DNA from: Hydrogenovibrio halophilus DSM 15072
GTDB taxonomy: Bacteria > Pseudomonadota > Gammaproteobacteria > Thiomicrospirales > Thiomicrospiraceae
Direction: 5' to 3'
Assembly (NCBI RefSeq): GCF_000384235.1
Contig: NZ_KB913033.1
Location: 620,001-684,000 of the forward strand
DNA length: 64,000 nt
Position numbers and translations under genes: made by a program. Below, in pieces: positions 19,176 through 26,349 of this stretch (its first letter is position 1; the number at the start of each line of letters is the position of its first letter). Under the pieces are notes generated by a model. That model did no database searches and was not told the origin of the DNA. It was given only the letters and a program-made list of their open reading frames with translations.

Positions 19176-20392
19176 CAGCGTTGCCCCTCTGTCTGCGTGT
19201 CTGTTTTGGTGTTTTCAGGGGTGGCAACGGGATCGCCCTTCAGCAGCACACGCTGCGAGCTTTCCGGCGTTTGCCAGTCCTTGATTCTGACCGGTTTGCG
19301 CACCGAAGCCCCCATCACGCCCTGAGCGATGATGACATCGCCCGGAGACAGGCCGGACAGCACCTCAATGGTCTCCGAGCCCCGCTGGCCGGTTTCAATG
19401 CGCACCCGTTCCACTTCATAGGCTTCGCCCGTCTCAAAGTCTCCGTCCGGCTTGAGGCGGTAGACCGTCGTAAAATCGCCTTGCATCAACACGGCGCTGT
19501 TGGGAATCCGAATCTGTTCGGCTGTGGTCAGCGCCAGAGTGGCCTCGACCATCATGGCGCTTTTGAGCAGTTGGTCCCGGTTGTTGTTCACCCGTGCCCG
19601 CACCGGCAACATGCGGGACACGGCGTCCATTTCCGGCGACAACGCAAAGACTTCGCCCTGAAAAGGGGTATTGGGATACGACAGGGATTGAATGGCCACG
19701 GATTGACCTTTGAAAACACTACTCAGGTAACGCTCGGGAATCAGCAAATCCAGATCCAGTTGGGCGATGTTCTGGATCGACACGATCTCGGTGCCCACCT
19801 GCACCAAAGCGCCTTCGCTGATGCGCTTCAACCCCAGGCGACCATCAAAGGGCGCGGTCAGCTGGCGGTCGGCCAGTTGCGCTTCGGCCACGGTGAGTCT
19901 GGCCTGAGCGGTCTGCCATTCGCGGTAGCGTTCATCCACCAGGGCCTGAGTGACATTGCCACGCCCTTCGACTTCTTTGGCGCGCTCGTATTGCGCTCTG
20001 GCTTCCCGAACGGTGGCCTGAGCTTCCAGCACTCTGGCTTCTTCCTCCCGGTCACGCAGCGAGACCAGCAGGTCGCCTTTTTTCACCGTCTGCCCGTCTT
20101 CAAAGTGAATGCGGTCAATGGTTTCGGTGACCGTCGCGGTCAACATGATCGTGTCTTTGGCTTTCAGCTCCCCCAGCAATGTCAGGGTCACATCCATCGG
20201 CTCTTTGGTCACCTCTGACACAATCACCGGAACGGCTGGGGCGGACTTGGTCGACTTGGCGTCATTGGCCGCTGCGCCCGCCGCCAAAAACAACAGGCCA
20301 GCGGCCCACACTCCGGGTCGGAAAACACGCGCAACACCGCGCGCAAAACCTTGGGGAAAACAAAAGGAAACAGGTGGCAACATGGGCATCAT
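19175..20392 (-). CDS. RND efflux periplasmic adaptor (membrane fusion protein)
   Basis: Links the RND permease to an outer-membrane channel. Residues 1-43 form a long N-terminal signal region with hydrophobic core A-A-G-L-L-F-L-A-A-G-A-A. Then come the barrel-sandwich half (I-H-F-E-D-G-Q-T-V-K-K-G-D-L-L-V), a coiled-coil hairpin (about 110-170) and the second half (L-T-A-P-F-D-G-R-L-G-L). Three in-frame ATGs occur within the first four codons and the true start is uncertain by a few residues. A LysR gene lies upstream in the same orientation (75-bp gap) and may regulate it. Confidence 0.93.
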   Translation of the reverse strand: MMPMLPPVSFCFPQGFARGVARVFRPGVWAAGLLFLAAGAAANDAKSTKSAPAVPVIVSEVTKEPMDVTLTLLGELKAKDTIMLTATVTETIDRIHFEDGQTVKKGDLLVSLRDREEEARVLEAQATVREARAQYERAKEVEGRGNVTQALVDERYREWQTAQARLTVAEAQLADRQLTAPFDGRLGLKRISEGALVQVGTEIVSIQNIAQLDLDLLIPERYLSSVFKGQSVAIQSLSYPNTPFQGEVFALSPEMDAVSRMLPVRARVNNNRDQLLKSAMMVEATLALTTAEQIRIPNSAVLMQGDFTTVYRLKPDGDFETGEAYEVERVRIETGQRGSETIEVLSGLSPGDVIIAQGVMGASVRKPVRIKDWQTPESSQRVLLKGDPVATPENTKTDTQTEGQR

Positions 20393-20467
20393 CTTAATTT
20401 GAAAGATTTTTTTAAAATTGAATGCAAACGATTATCTTTTTTTCGGCAGGCCCACATGATGCAATAA

Positions 20468-21373
20468 TCATGAATCCGCCCCAGCAGCGGCCTGCTCAAA
20501 CCAGTCCACCAGAAAATCGATGAACGCCCGCGCCTTGGCCGACAGATAACGGTTTTGCGGGTATACCGCATACAGAGCCAGCTCCGGAAAACGGTGGTCC
20601 GGCAACACCCTTTCCAGCTTTCCGCCCTCCAGCGCCTCTCTGACAATGAATTCCGGGGCCACCGTCAGACCCAGCCCAGCGCAGGCCATTTCCATCAGAA
20701 ACTGGCCGTTATTGGCCATCATCCGAACCGGTTGCTGCACCGTCACCCACTCGCCGTTCGGGGCTTGGAGCGTCCAGGCCTGGTGGGTTTCGCCTTCGTA
20801 GCGCAGCACCGGATGCGCATCGAAATCGTCTGTGCTGTCAAGCGCGCCGTAATGCGCCAGATAATCGGGGCTGGCGACCATCAGCAGGCGAATCGGGGCC
20901 AGTTTTCTGGCCTGAAGGTTGGACGCCTCCAGCTCGCCGATGCGCAAGGCCAGATCAAACCCCTCTTCGATCAATCCCACCTGACGGTCGGAAAAATCCA
21001 TCGACAGTTTCAGTTGTGGCCAACGTTCGGCAAAGGTCTGCAACGGCTGGGTCAGATGCGCCAGCCCGAACGACAAAGGCAGGGAAACACGCAGGGTGCC
21101 CGTCAGCTCGGCCTGATCCGGGCTGGCGGCTTCTTGCAAAGCGTTTACCGCCTCTCTGACCGCCAGCGCCTTGTCGTAAACACGCTGACCTTCTTCGGTC
21201 AGGCGCGACTGGCGGGTGTTGCGGTGCAGCAGTTTCACCCCCAACTGGCTTTCCAGATCGGCCAGACGGCGGCTGACCGCGGACTTGGCCACATCCAGCT
21301 GCTCCGCCGCCTTGCCAATGCCACCGGCTTCCACCACCCGGATAAACACCTCAATCTGTTCCAACTGCGCCAA
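20468..21373 (-). CDS. LysR-family transcriptional regulator
   Basis: DNA-binding regulator with an N-terminal winged helix-turn-helix (A-A-E-Q-L-D-V-A-K-S-A-V-S-R-R-L) and a C-terminal effector-binding domain. A TTG start at 21373 with GGGAG 6 bases upstream gives 301 residues, the usual length. An ATG further upstream at 21439 would add 22 residues in front of the conserved L-E-Q-I-E-V-F and is less likely. It lies between a divergent pirin gene and a co-oriented RND operon, both typical LysR targets. The effector is unknown. Confidence 0.9.
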   Translation of the reverse strand: MAQLEQIEVFIRVVEAGGIGKAAEQLDVAKSAVSRRLADLESQLGVKLLHRNTRQSRLTEEGQRVYDKALAVREAVNALQEAASPDQAELTGTLRVSLPLSFGLAHLTQPLQTFAERWPQLKLSMDFSDRQVGLIEEGFDLALRIGELEASNLQARKLAPIRLLMVASPDYLAHYGALDSTDDFDAHPVLRYEGETHQAWTLQAPNGEWVTVQQPVRMMANNGQFLMEMACAGLGLTVAPEFIVREALEGGKLERVLPDHRFPELALYAVYPQNRYLSAKARAFIDFLVDWFEQAAAGADS

Positions 21374-21501
21374 AACCGACTCCCGACGGCCTTTCGGCCT
21401 GTTCCAAAAACCACAACAGAGTATTGCCCATGCAGGCATTGGTCTGTGTGCCTGCCTGAGCTAAGATTATCAAACATTCCATGGTGCAAGGAGAAAAATC
21501 C

Positions 21502-22335
21502 ATGACTTCGCTCGCATTGACGCAAAAGACACAGGGACAGGCCGCCACAGATGGCGCGGGCGTCAAACTGACCCGCCTGCTGGGCACGCCCGATTGGCCG
21601 GACGCCGACCCGTTTCTGATGCTGGACCGTTTTGCCACCGACGAGCCCCAGGATTATCTCGCCGGTTTTCCACCGCACCCGCATCGGGGCTTTGAAACCG
21701 TCACCTACCTGATCGAAGGCCGGATGCGCCACGCCGACAATCAGGGCAACGAAGGCGTGATCGAATCCGGCGGTGCACAATGGATGACCGCCGGAGCTGG
21801 GATTGTGCATTCGGAAATGCCGGAACAGACGCAGGGTCGCCTGCACGGCTATCAGCTCTGGTTGAACCTGCCCGCCAAAGACAAACATCAGCCAGCCGAC
21901 TACCGCGACCTGAAACCCATTGACCTGACCGAATGGACGGATGCGCAGCAACGCCGTTTCCGCCTGGTGGCAGGCGAACTTCTCGATGGCGAACAACGTT
22001 ATCAAGGGCCAATCCAACGGGCGGCCACAGATGTTCTGTTTGCCGACATCACCCTGCCCGCACACCAGGCCTGGTCATTTTTGGATCAACCGGAACGAAC
22101 CACCCTGCTGATCATGATTGAAGGCGACCTGACCGCACCATTCGCCCTTTCAACCGGCGAAGTGGGACAGATAAAAGGCAACGGAGAAATTCAGGCGGGC
22201 GAACAGGGCGCACGGTTTCTGCTGATCGGCGGCCAACCACTCAACGAACCCGTCGCCCGACGCGGCCCGTTTGTGATGAATACGCAAGAAGAACTGGAAC
22301 AGGCCTTTGCCGACTACCGAGAGGGGCGATTTTAG
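21502..22335 (+). CDS. Pirin-family protein
   Basis: Cupin-fold protein. Some bacterial pirins act as quercetin dioxygenases or modulate enzymes; the role here is unknown. The metal-site motif H-P-H-R-G-F-E-T-V-T-Y and the second block M-T-A-G-A-G-I-V-H-S-E are intact. The start at 21502 has AAGGAG 8 bases upstream, preferred over the in-frame ATG at 21481. It is divergent from the LysR gene, whose control is a reasonable guess. It contains one exact palindrome. Confidence 0.92.
   Translation: MTSLALTQKTQGQAATDGAGVKLTRLLGTPDWPDADPFLMLDRFATDEPQDYLAGFPPHPHRGFETVTYLIEGRMRHADNQGNEGVIESGGAQWMTAGAGIVHSEMPEQTQGRLHGYQLWLNLPAKDKHQPADYRDLKPIDLTEWTDAQQRRFRLVAGELLDGEQRYQGPIQRAATDVLFADITLPAHQAWSFLDQPERTTLLIMIEGDLTAPFALSTGEVGQIKGNGEIQAGEQGARFLLIGGQPLNEPVARRGPFVMNTQEELEQAFADYREGRF
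22064..22075. repeat. 12-bp palindrome ACCAGGCCTGGT, copy 5
   Basis: Exact copy in the pirin gene, read as Q-A-W (A-H-Q-A-W-S-F); CATTTTT follows it. Confidence 0.95.
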
Positions 22336-22357
22336 CCCCAACGCTTAAAAAAAGTCC

Positions 22358-22437
22358 TGTCACCCTGAGCGAAGTCGAAGGGTCTTTCAATCACCGTTAT
22401 GCCCTTAAGAGATGCCTCCGCTTCGGTCGGCATGACA
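22358..22437. repeat. 80-bp REP/MITE-like double palindrome with TGTCA/TGACA ends
   Basis: Lies between the pirin stop and the coaBC end. It begins TGTCACCCTGAGCGAAGTCG and ends GGTCGGCATGACA. Each end is itself an imperfect hairpin (ACCCTGAGCG...CGAAGGGT and GATGCCTCCG...CGGCAT), and the ends are inverted relative to each other. This layout resembles widespread bacterial intergenic repeats of the TGTCA...CGAAG...TGACA type. It may also act as a terminator between convergent genes. Confidence 0.65.
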
Positions 22438-22476
22438 AGAGATTTGATGCACGCAATATAAACCTCTAAGCGGAAA

Positions 22477-23733
22477 TCAAAACTTCAGATCGGCTTGCCA
22501 TTCCAGCAGTACTTGCAACAGTTGACGGGCCTGATCCGCTTTGTCTGATCGGGTTAGGTGGCGAGTGTGTTCTGCTGTGATTAAGGTCAGGGCGTTGTCC
22601 GGCTGATCGAAGCCTAGTTTGTCGCCGACTTGGTTGGCGCAGATCATGTCGAGCTGCTTGGTTTGGAGTTTGGTTCGGGCGTGGGCTTCCAGATTTTCGG
22701 TTTCGGCGGCGAAGCCGACCAGGATCGGGCCTTTACCGCCGTTCTGGGCTTTCTGCTCTCCGGCCCAGCCGATTATGTCAGGATTTTTGATCAGTTTGAG
22801 GGTCAGTTCATCGGCGTCCGGGGATTTTTTCAGTTTCTGCTCGGCCGGTTCGGCCACCCGATAATCGGCCACGGCGGCGGCTCCGATCAACACATCCGTC
22901 TGTGCAAACTCGGCCTGTACGGCATCAAACATCTGCTGGGCGGTGGCCACATCGACACGCCTGACGCCTGCGGGCGTGGGCAATGCCACCGGCCCGGCGA
23001 TCAGGGTGACGTTCGCACCGGCCTCGGACGCGGCCTGCGCCAGCGCAAAGCCCATGCGCCCGGAACTGCGATTGCCCAGAAAGCGCACCGGATCAATCGG
23101 TTCCTGCGTGGGTCCGACGGTGATCAACACCTGCTTGCCTTGCAAAAAGGCCTGGGTTTTTAACCAGGCCTGGTCATTTTTGGGTTTGGATGAACCAGAC
23201 AGGGCGGATTGGACGGATTCGGTTGCGGTCACAATCGCGGTTTCTTCCGCCAGCCGCCCTTCACCGGTTTCGCCACAAGCCTGCTCGCCTTCGCCCGGCG
23301 GCACCACGGTAATGCCTCGTGCTTGCAAGGCTTGCAGATTCTGCTGGGTGACCGGCTGCTGCCACATGACCCGGTTCATGGCCGGTGCCACCACCAGCGG
23401 GCGATCACAGGCCAGCACCAGTGTGGTCAGCAGATCGTCGGCCAATCCGGCAGACAGTTTGGCCAGCACATTGGCGGTCGCCGGAGCAATCACCAGCACA
23501 TCGGCCCATCTGGCCAACGCAATGTGGTCCATCCCGGCTTCCTGTTCCGGATCGAACAATTCGGTCCGCACCGGGTGGCCGGACAACGCCTGAAAACTGA
23601 GCGGGGCCACAAAGGCCTGCGCCGAGTCGGTCATCACCACTTGCACCTCGTGCCCGGCCTTGCGGTACAGACGCACCAGATTCAGCGCCTTGTAGGCGGC
23701 AATGCCACCGGTCACGCCCAACAGAATGTTCAT
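22477..23733 (-). CDS. coaBC: Bifunctional phosphopantothenoylcysteine decarboxylase / phosphopantothenate-cysteine ligase
   Basis: Catalyses two steps of coenzyme A synthesis. The N-terminal flavodoxin-like CoaC domain (1-190) has G-V-T-G-G-I-A-A-Y-K-A, the P-A-M-N-R-V-M-W motif, and a Cys in G-E-Q-A-C-G-E-T-G that matches the catalytic cysteine loop. The C-terminal CoaB domain (about 205-418) has I-T-V-G-P-T-Q-E-P-I-D-P-V-R and the nucleotide-binding K-K-S-P region. Its ATG overlaps the stop of the upstream thioesterase gene by 4 bases. It contains one exact palindrome at the domain junction (Q-A-W). Confidence 0.96.
   Translation of the reverse strand: MNILLGVTGGIAAYKALNLVRLYRKAGHEVQVVMTDSAQAFVAPLSFQALSGHPVRTELFDPEQEAGMDHIALARWADVLVIAPATANVLAKLSAGLADDLLTTLVLACDRPLVVAPAMNRVMWQQPVTQQNLQALQARGITVVPPGEGEQACGETGEGRLAEETAIVTATESVQSALSGSSKPKNDQAWLKTQAFLQGKQVLITVGPTQEPIDPVRFLGNRSSGRMGFALAQAASEAGANVTLIAGPVALPTPAGVRRVDVATAQQMFDAVQAEFAQTDVLIGAAAVADYRVAEPAEQKLKKSPDADELTLKLIKNPDIIGWAGEQKAQNGGKGPILVGFAAETENLEAHARTKLQTKQLDMICANQVGDKLGFDQPDNALTLITAEHTRHLTRSDKADQARQLLQVLLEWQADLKF
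23163..23174. repeat. 12-bp palindrome ACCAGGCCTGGT, copy 6
   Basis: Exact copy in the linker between CoaC and CoaB domains, read as Q-A-W; flanked by GTTTTTA and CATTTTT. Confidence 0.95.
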
Positions 23734-24131
23734 GATTTTGCCTCGTCAAACGCTGCGGTCAAGGATTCTGGCAGACGGGCCGGTCGCCCGTTGCGGGTAT
23801 TGACGCCGATGGTGCGCGCGTCCACCATCAACTTGCCGTCGTCGCGCACAATCTGCTGCTCAAACACCGCTTTTGTCCGCCCTTCCGCCACCATGCGCAC
23901 AGTGACCTCAAACCGGTCATTGGGCTTGAGCGGTGCTTTGTAATCCAGTTCGGCACGAATCAACATCAGATGCACGCCTTCGGTTGCCAGCGCGGCAAAA
24001 TCAATGCCCTGCTCATGCAAAAACGCATGACGCGCATGCTCCAGATAATTCTGATAAACGGCGTTATTGACTACGCCTTGCAGATCGCACTCATAATCAC
24101 GTACCTGCATCGATACTTGAAACATTGTCAC
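23730..24131 (-). CDS. Acyl-CoA thioesterase, YbgC/4HBT hot-dog family
   Basis: Small hot-dog-fold thioesterase, predicted to hydrolyse acyl-CoA (or acyl-ACP). The catalytic-region pattern Y-E-C-D-L-Q-G-V-V-N-N-A-V-Y-Q-N-Y-L-E-H-A-R fits the 4HBT signature with the usual Asp. Length is 133. A second ATG two codons in (24125) could also start it. It overlaps coaBC by 4 bases (ATGA), so CoA synthesis and acyl-CoA turnover are co-expressed here. Substrate unknown. Confidence 0.88.
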   Translation of the reverse strand: MTMFQVSMQVRDYECDLQGVVNNAVYQNYLEHARHAFLHEQGIDFAALATEGVHLMLIRAELDYKAPLKPNDRFEVTVRMVAEGRTKAVFEQQIVRDDGKLMVDARTIGVNTRNGRPARLPESLTAAFDEAKS

Positions 24132-24187
24132 TTTCCCAAACTTGCTATACGATACGTGTATTCTAGCAAAACAAACCGGAACCCGGC

Positions 24188-24865
24188 ATGGCCATTTGTC
24201 ACTGGCATGAAAACGACCGCCCCAGAGAAAAACTGCTGAAATTCGGCGCAGACCAACTGAGCGACGCCGAATTGCTGGCGATTTTTCTGCGCACCGGCGT
24301 CACCGGTCAAAGCGCGGTGGAGTTGGCGCAGACCCTGCTGGACCAGTTCCAGAGCCTTTCGTCCCTGCTTGCTGCCTCTTATGACGACTTCTGTCAGGGC
24401 AGAGGGCTGGGGCAAGCCAAATACGTGCAGCTGCAGGCGGTGCTGGAAATGTCGCGCCGCCATTTTCAATCCGGTCTGCAAAAAGGCAAGGCCCTGACAG
24501 AGCCGGAGACCGCCGCCCATTATCTGCAACACCACCTGACCCATCAACCCCGCGAAACCTTCGCCGTATTGCTGCTCGATCAGCAACATCGATTGATCAC
24601 CTTTGACGCCCTGTTTACCGGCACCCTCAATCAGGCCGCCGTGCATCCGCGCGAAGTGATCCAAAGCGTGCTCGACCATCAGGCCGCAGCCGTGATTCTG
24701 TCCCACAATCATCCTTCCGGCGATCCGGCTCCCAGCGACAGCGACCACCAACTGACCCAACGCCTGAAAACGGCGCTGGCGACCATTGAGGTACGCTGTC
24801 TGGATCACATCATCATCGGCGACCGCGGTCGCTGGCATTCCATGGCACAGGCAGGCCAATTATGA
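24188..24865 (+). CDS. radC: RadC-family JAB1/MPN protein
   Basis: Named for DNA repair, but the role is disputed and the biochemical function is unknown. The N-terminal helix-hairpin-helix part includes [14 protein letters not shown]. The C-terminal JAMM-type metal site is intact in [15 protein letters not shown]. Length (225) is normal. It is divergent from coaBC, the conserved gammaproteobacterial arrangement near rpmB-rpmG. Its stop overlaps the next start (ATGA). Confidence 0.95.
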   Translation: MAICHWHENDRPREKLLKFGADQLSDAELLAIFLRTGVTGQSAVELAQTLLDQFQSLSSLLAASYDDFCQGRGLGQAKYVQLQAVLEMSRRHFQSGLQKGKALTEPETAAHYLQHHLTHQPRETFAVLLLDQQHRLITFDALFTGTLNQAAVHPREVIQSVLDHQAAAVILSHNHPSGDPAPSDSDHQLTQRLKTALATIEVRCLDHIIIGDRGRWHSMAQAGQL

Positions 24866-25611
24866 ACCAATTGATTCAAACCGTACGCTTCATTCTAGGC
24901 AGTCTCTGGCTGTTGCTCAGTCTGTTTGTGGCCGTTGGGGTCGTTTGGTGGGCGCTGGCCCAGGCGCATTTTTTGTACCCGGTGTGGCACGACCATGCCG
25001 GCATTGCCGACACGATTGAGCGCCACGCTCCCGACAACCATTTCAAGCCGGATTTCGCTCACACCTCAGCCGACACCCGTTATCAGCTGTTTGCCGGCAT
25101 CGTCGCTGCCCTTCACCAACGGGGCGAGGGATTGACCCAGCTGACCTATCAGACCCCGGAGCAGACCGTGCCGCTGTTGCGTCCGGCCGAAATCGAGCAT
25201 CTCAAAGCGGTGGCGACGGTGGTGGAGCGCGGGACCGAACTCTGGTGGTGGGGGCTGCTGGCCTGGGCATTGCTGACCGCCATGCTGTTGTGGCAGCGCT
25301 GGACCCCACCGCCCGGGCAGGCCTGGTGGCTTTTGCTGGGGTTGGGCGTGGTCGGTGGACTGGCGTGGCTGACCGTCGGGTTTGAAGCGGCCTTTTACGG
25401 CCTGCACGAAGCGCTGTTTCCGGCATCGCACCAATGGTTTTTCTATTACGAGGAATCGCTGATGACCACCCTGATGCAGGCACCGGACCTGTTTGCCTGG
25501 ATTGGCGCGACCTGGCTGGGCCTGACACTGGTGGCCTTTGCCATGACCGCCCACGCGATGAAAGCGCTGGAAAATCAACTGGTCGACAAGCACCCGCCCT
25601 ATATGGTTTAA
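24862..25611 (+). CDS. DUF1461-like integral membrane protein
   Basis: Predicted inner-membrane protein with about four helices (10-33, 130-145, 153-172, 210-232) and a periplasmic loop after the first. The spacing, and the block around [13 protein letters not shown] with [10 protein letters not shown], resemble DUF1461 (TIGR01906). In Firmicutes that family includes Lit, the lipoprotein intramolecular transacylase. Whether this homologue acts on lipoproteins is unknown. It overlaps radC by 4 bases and precedes rpmB by about 240 bp. Confidence 0.6.
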   Translation: MNQLIQTVRFILGSLWLLLSLFVAVGVVWWALAQAHFLYPVWHDHAGIADTIERHAPDNHFKPDFAHTSADTRYQLFAGIVAALHQRGEGLTQLTYQTPEQTVPLLRPAEIEHLKAVATVVERGTELWWWGLLAWALLTAMLLWQRWTPPPGQAWWLLLGLGVVGGLAWLTVGFEAAFYGLHEALFPASHQWFFYYEESLMTTLMQAPDLFAWIGATWLGLTLVAFAMTAHAMKALENQLVDKHPPYMV

Positions 25612-25742
25612 AAAAGAGGGTTTAAAAGAGGCTTTGGGAATGTTTGAAGCGGCTTACGCGGCTTCCGCAAAGAAATCCACAGGCAACGCTTGCTTTTGTC
25701 CGGTTTTTCCTCCATAATTCCGCTTCTTATTTTTCATCACTG

Positions 25743-25791
25743 GGTCAAGTCATTGACCGGTCTGTGGAAATCTAGAAATATTCGAATATTT
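25743..25791 (+). promoter_or_regulatory. Paired inverted repeats upstream of rpmB
   Basis: GGTCAA-GTCA-TTGACC (25743-25758) is a 6-bp inverted repeat whose right arm TTGACC could serve as a -35 element. A perfect 16-bp AT palindrome AAATATTCGAATATTT lies at 25776-25791, at the expected -10 distance and 59 bases before the rpmB ATG. A protein-binding or promoter role for the ribosomal protein operon is an inference. Confidence 0.35.
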
Positions 25792-25850
25792 TTAATGGCC
25801 CGTTTGCACTGCCCAGGCAGGTAAACAGGGTGTTTGAGAGGACTAGAGAA

Positions 25851-26087
25851 ATGTCGAAAGTATGCCAAGTCACAGGTAAACGACCTGCCGTCGGTAACAA
25901 TGTTTCCCACTCTCATCGTAAAACTCGTCGTCGTTTTCTGCCAAACCTGCAAACACACCGTTTCTGGGTAGAGAACGAAAGCCGTTTCGTCAAACTGCGT
26001 CTGACCACTGCTGGTATGCGCATCATCGACAAAAACGGCATCGAGTCAGTGCTGGCAGAGATGCGTGCACGTGGTGAGAAGGTTTAA
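25851..26087 (+). CDS. rpmB: 50S ribosomal protein L28
   Basis: Ribosomal large-subunit protein, 78 residues, starting [12 protein letters not shown] and containing the family core R-R-F-L-P-N-L. It has a single Cys, so it is the zinc-independent (C-minus) type. The GAGAGGACTAG stretch before the ATG supplies the ribosome site. It forms an operon with rpmG, 11 bases downstream. Confidence 0.98.
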   Translation: MSKVCQVTGKRPAVGNNVSHSHRKTRRRFLPNLQTHRFWVENESRFVKLRLTTAGMRIIDKNGIESVLAEMRARGEKV

Positions 26088-26098
26088 GGAGAGCCATC

Positions 26099-26251
26099 AT
26101 GCGCGATAAGATCAAACTGAAATCGACTGAGAGCGCCTATTTTTATACCACGGATAAAAACAAGCGCAATATGCCCGGAAAATTCGAGATCAAAAAATAC
26201 GATCCGTTTCTCCGCAAGCATGTGATCTTCAAGGAAGCCAAAATCAAGTAA
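26099..26251 (+). CDS. rpmG: 50S ribosomal protein L33
   Basis: Fifty-residue protein starting [10 protein letters not shown] and ending E-A-K-I-K, a clear L33. It has no cysteines, so it is the zinc-free form, matching the zinc-free L28. AAGGAGAG lies 8 bases before the ATG. A strong terminator follows 25 bases after the stop. Confidence 0.98.
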   Translation: MRDKIKLKSTESAYFYTTDKNKRNMPGKFEIKKYDPFLRKHVIFKEAKIK

Positions 26252-26275
26252 ATTGCAGATTGGCTTTTTTGCAGC

Positions 26276-26303
26276 AAAAACCCGGCCTCGGCCGGGTTTT
26301 TTT
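26276..26303 (+). terminator. Rho-independent terminator after rpmG
   Basis: Perfect GC stem CCCGGCC-TC-GGCCGGG (26281-26296), preceded by A5 and followed by T7. It could work in both directions, serving also the convergent cyclase gene. Confidence 0.93.
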
Positions 26304-26349
26304 ATGTCTGTCTTTTTCGCTTCTGCCCGATACCAGGCGTTGCCGCAGC

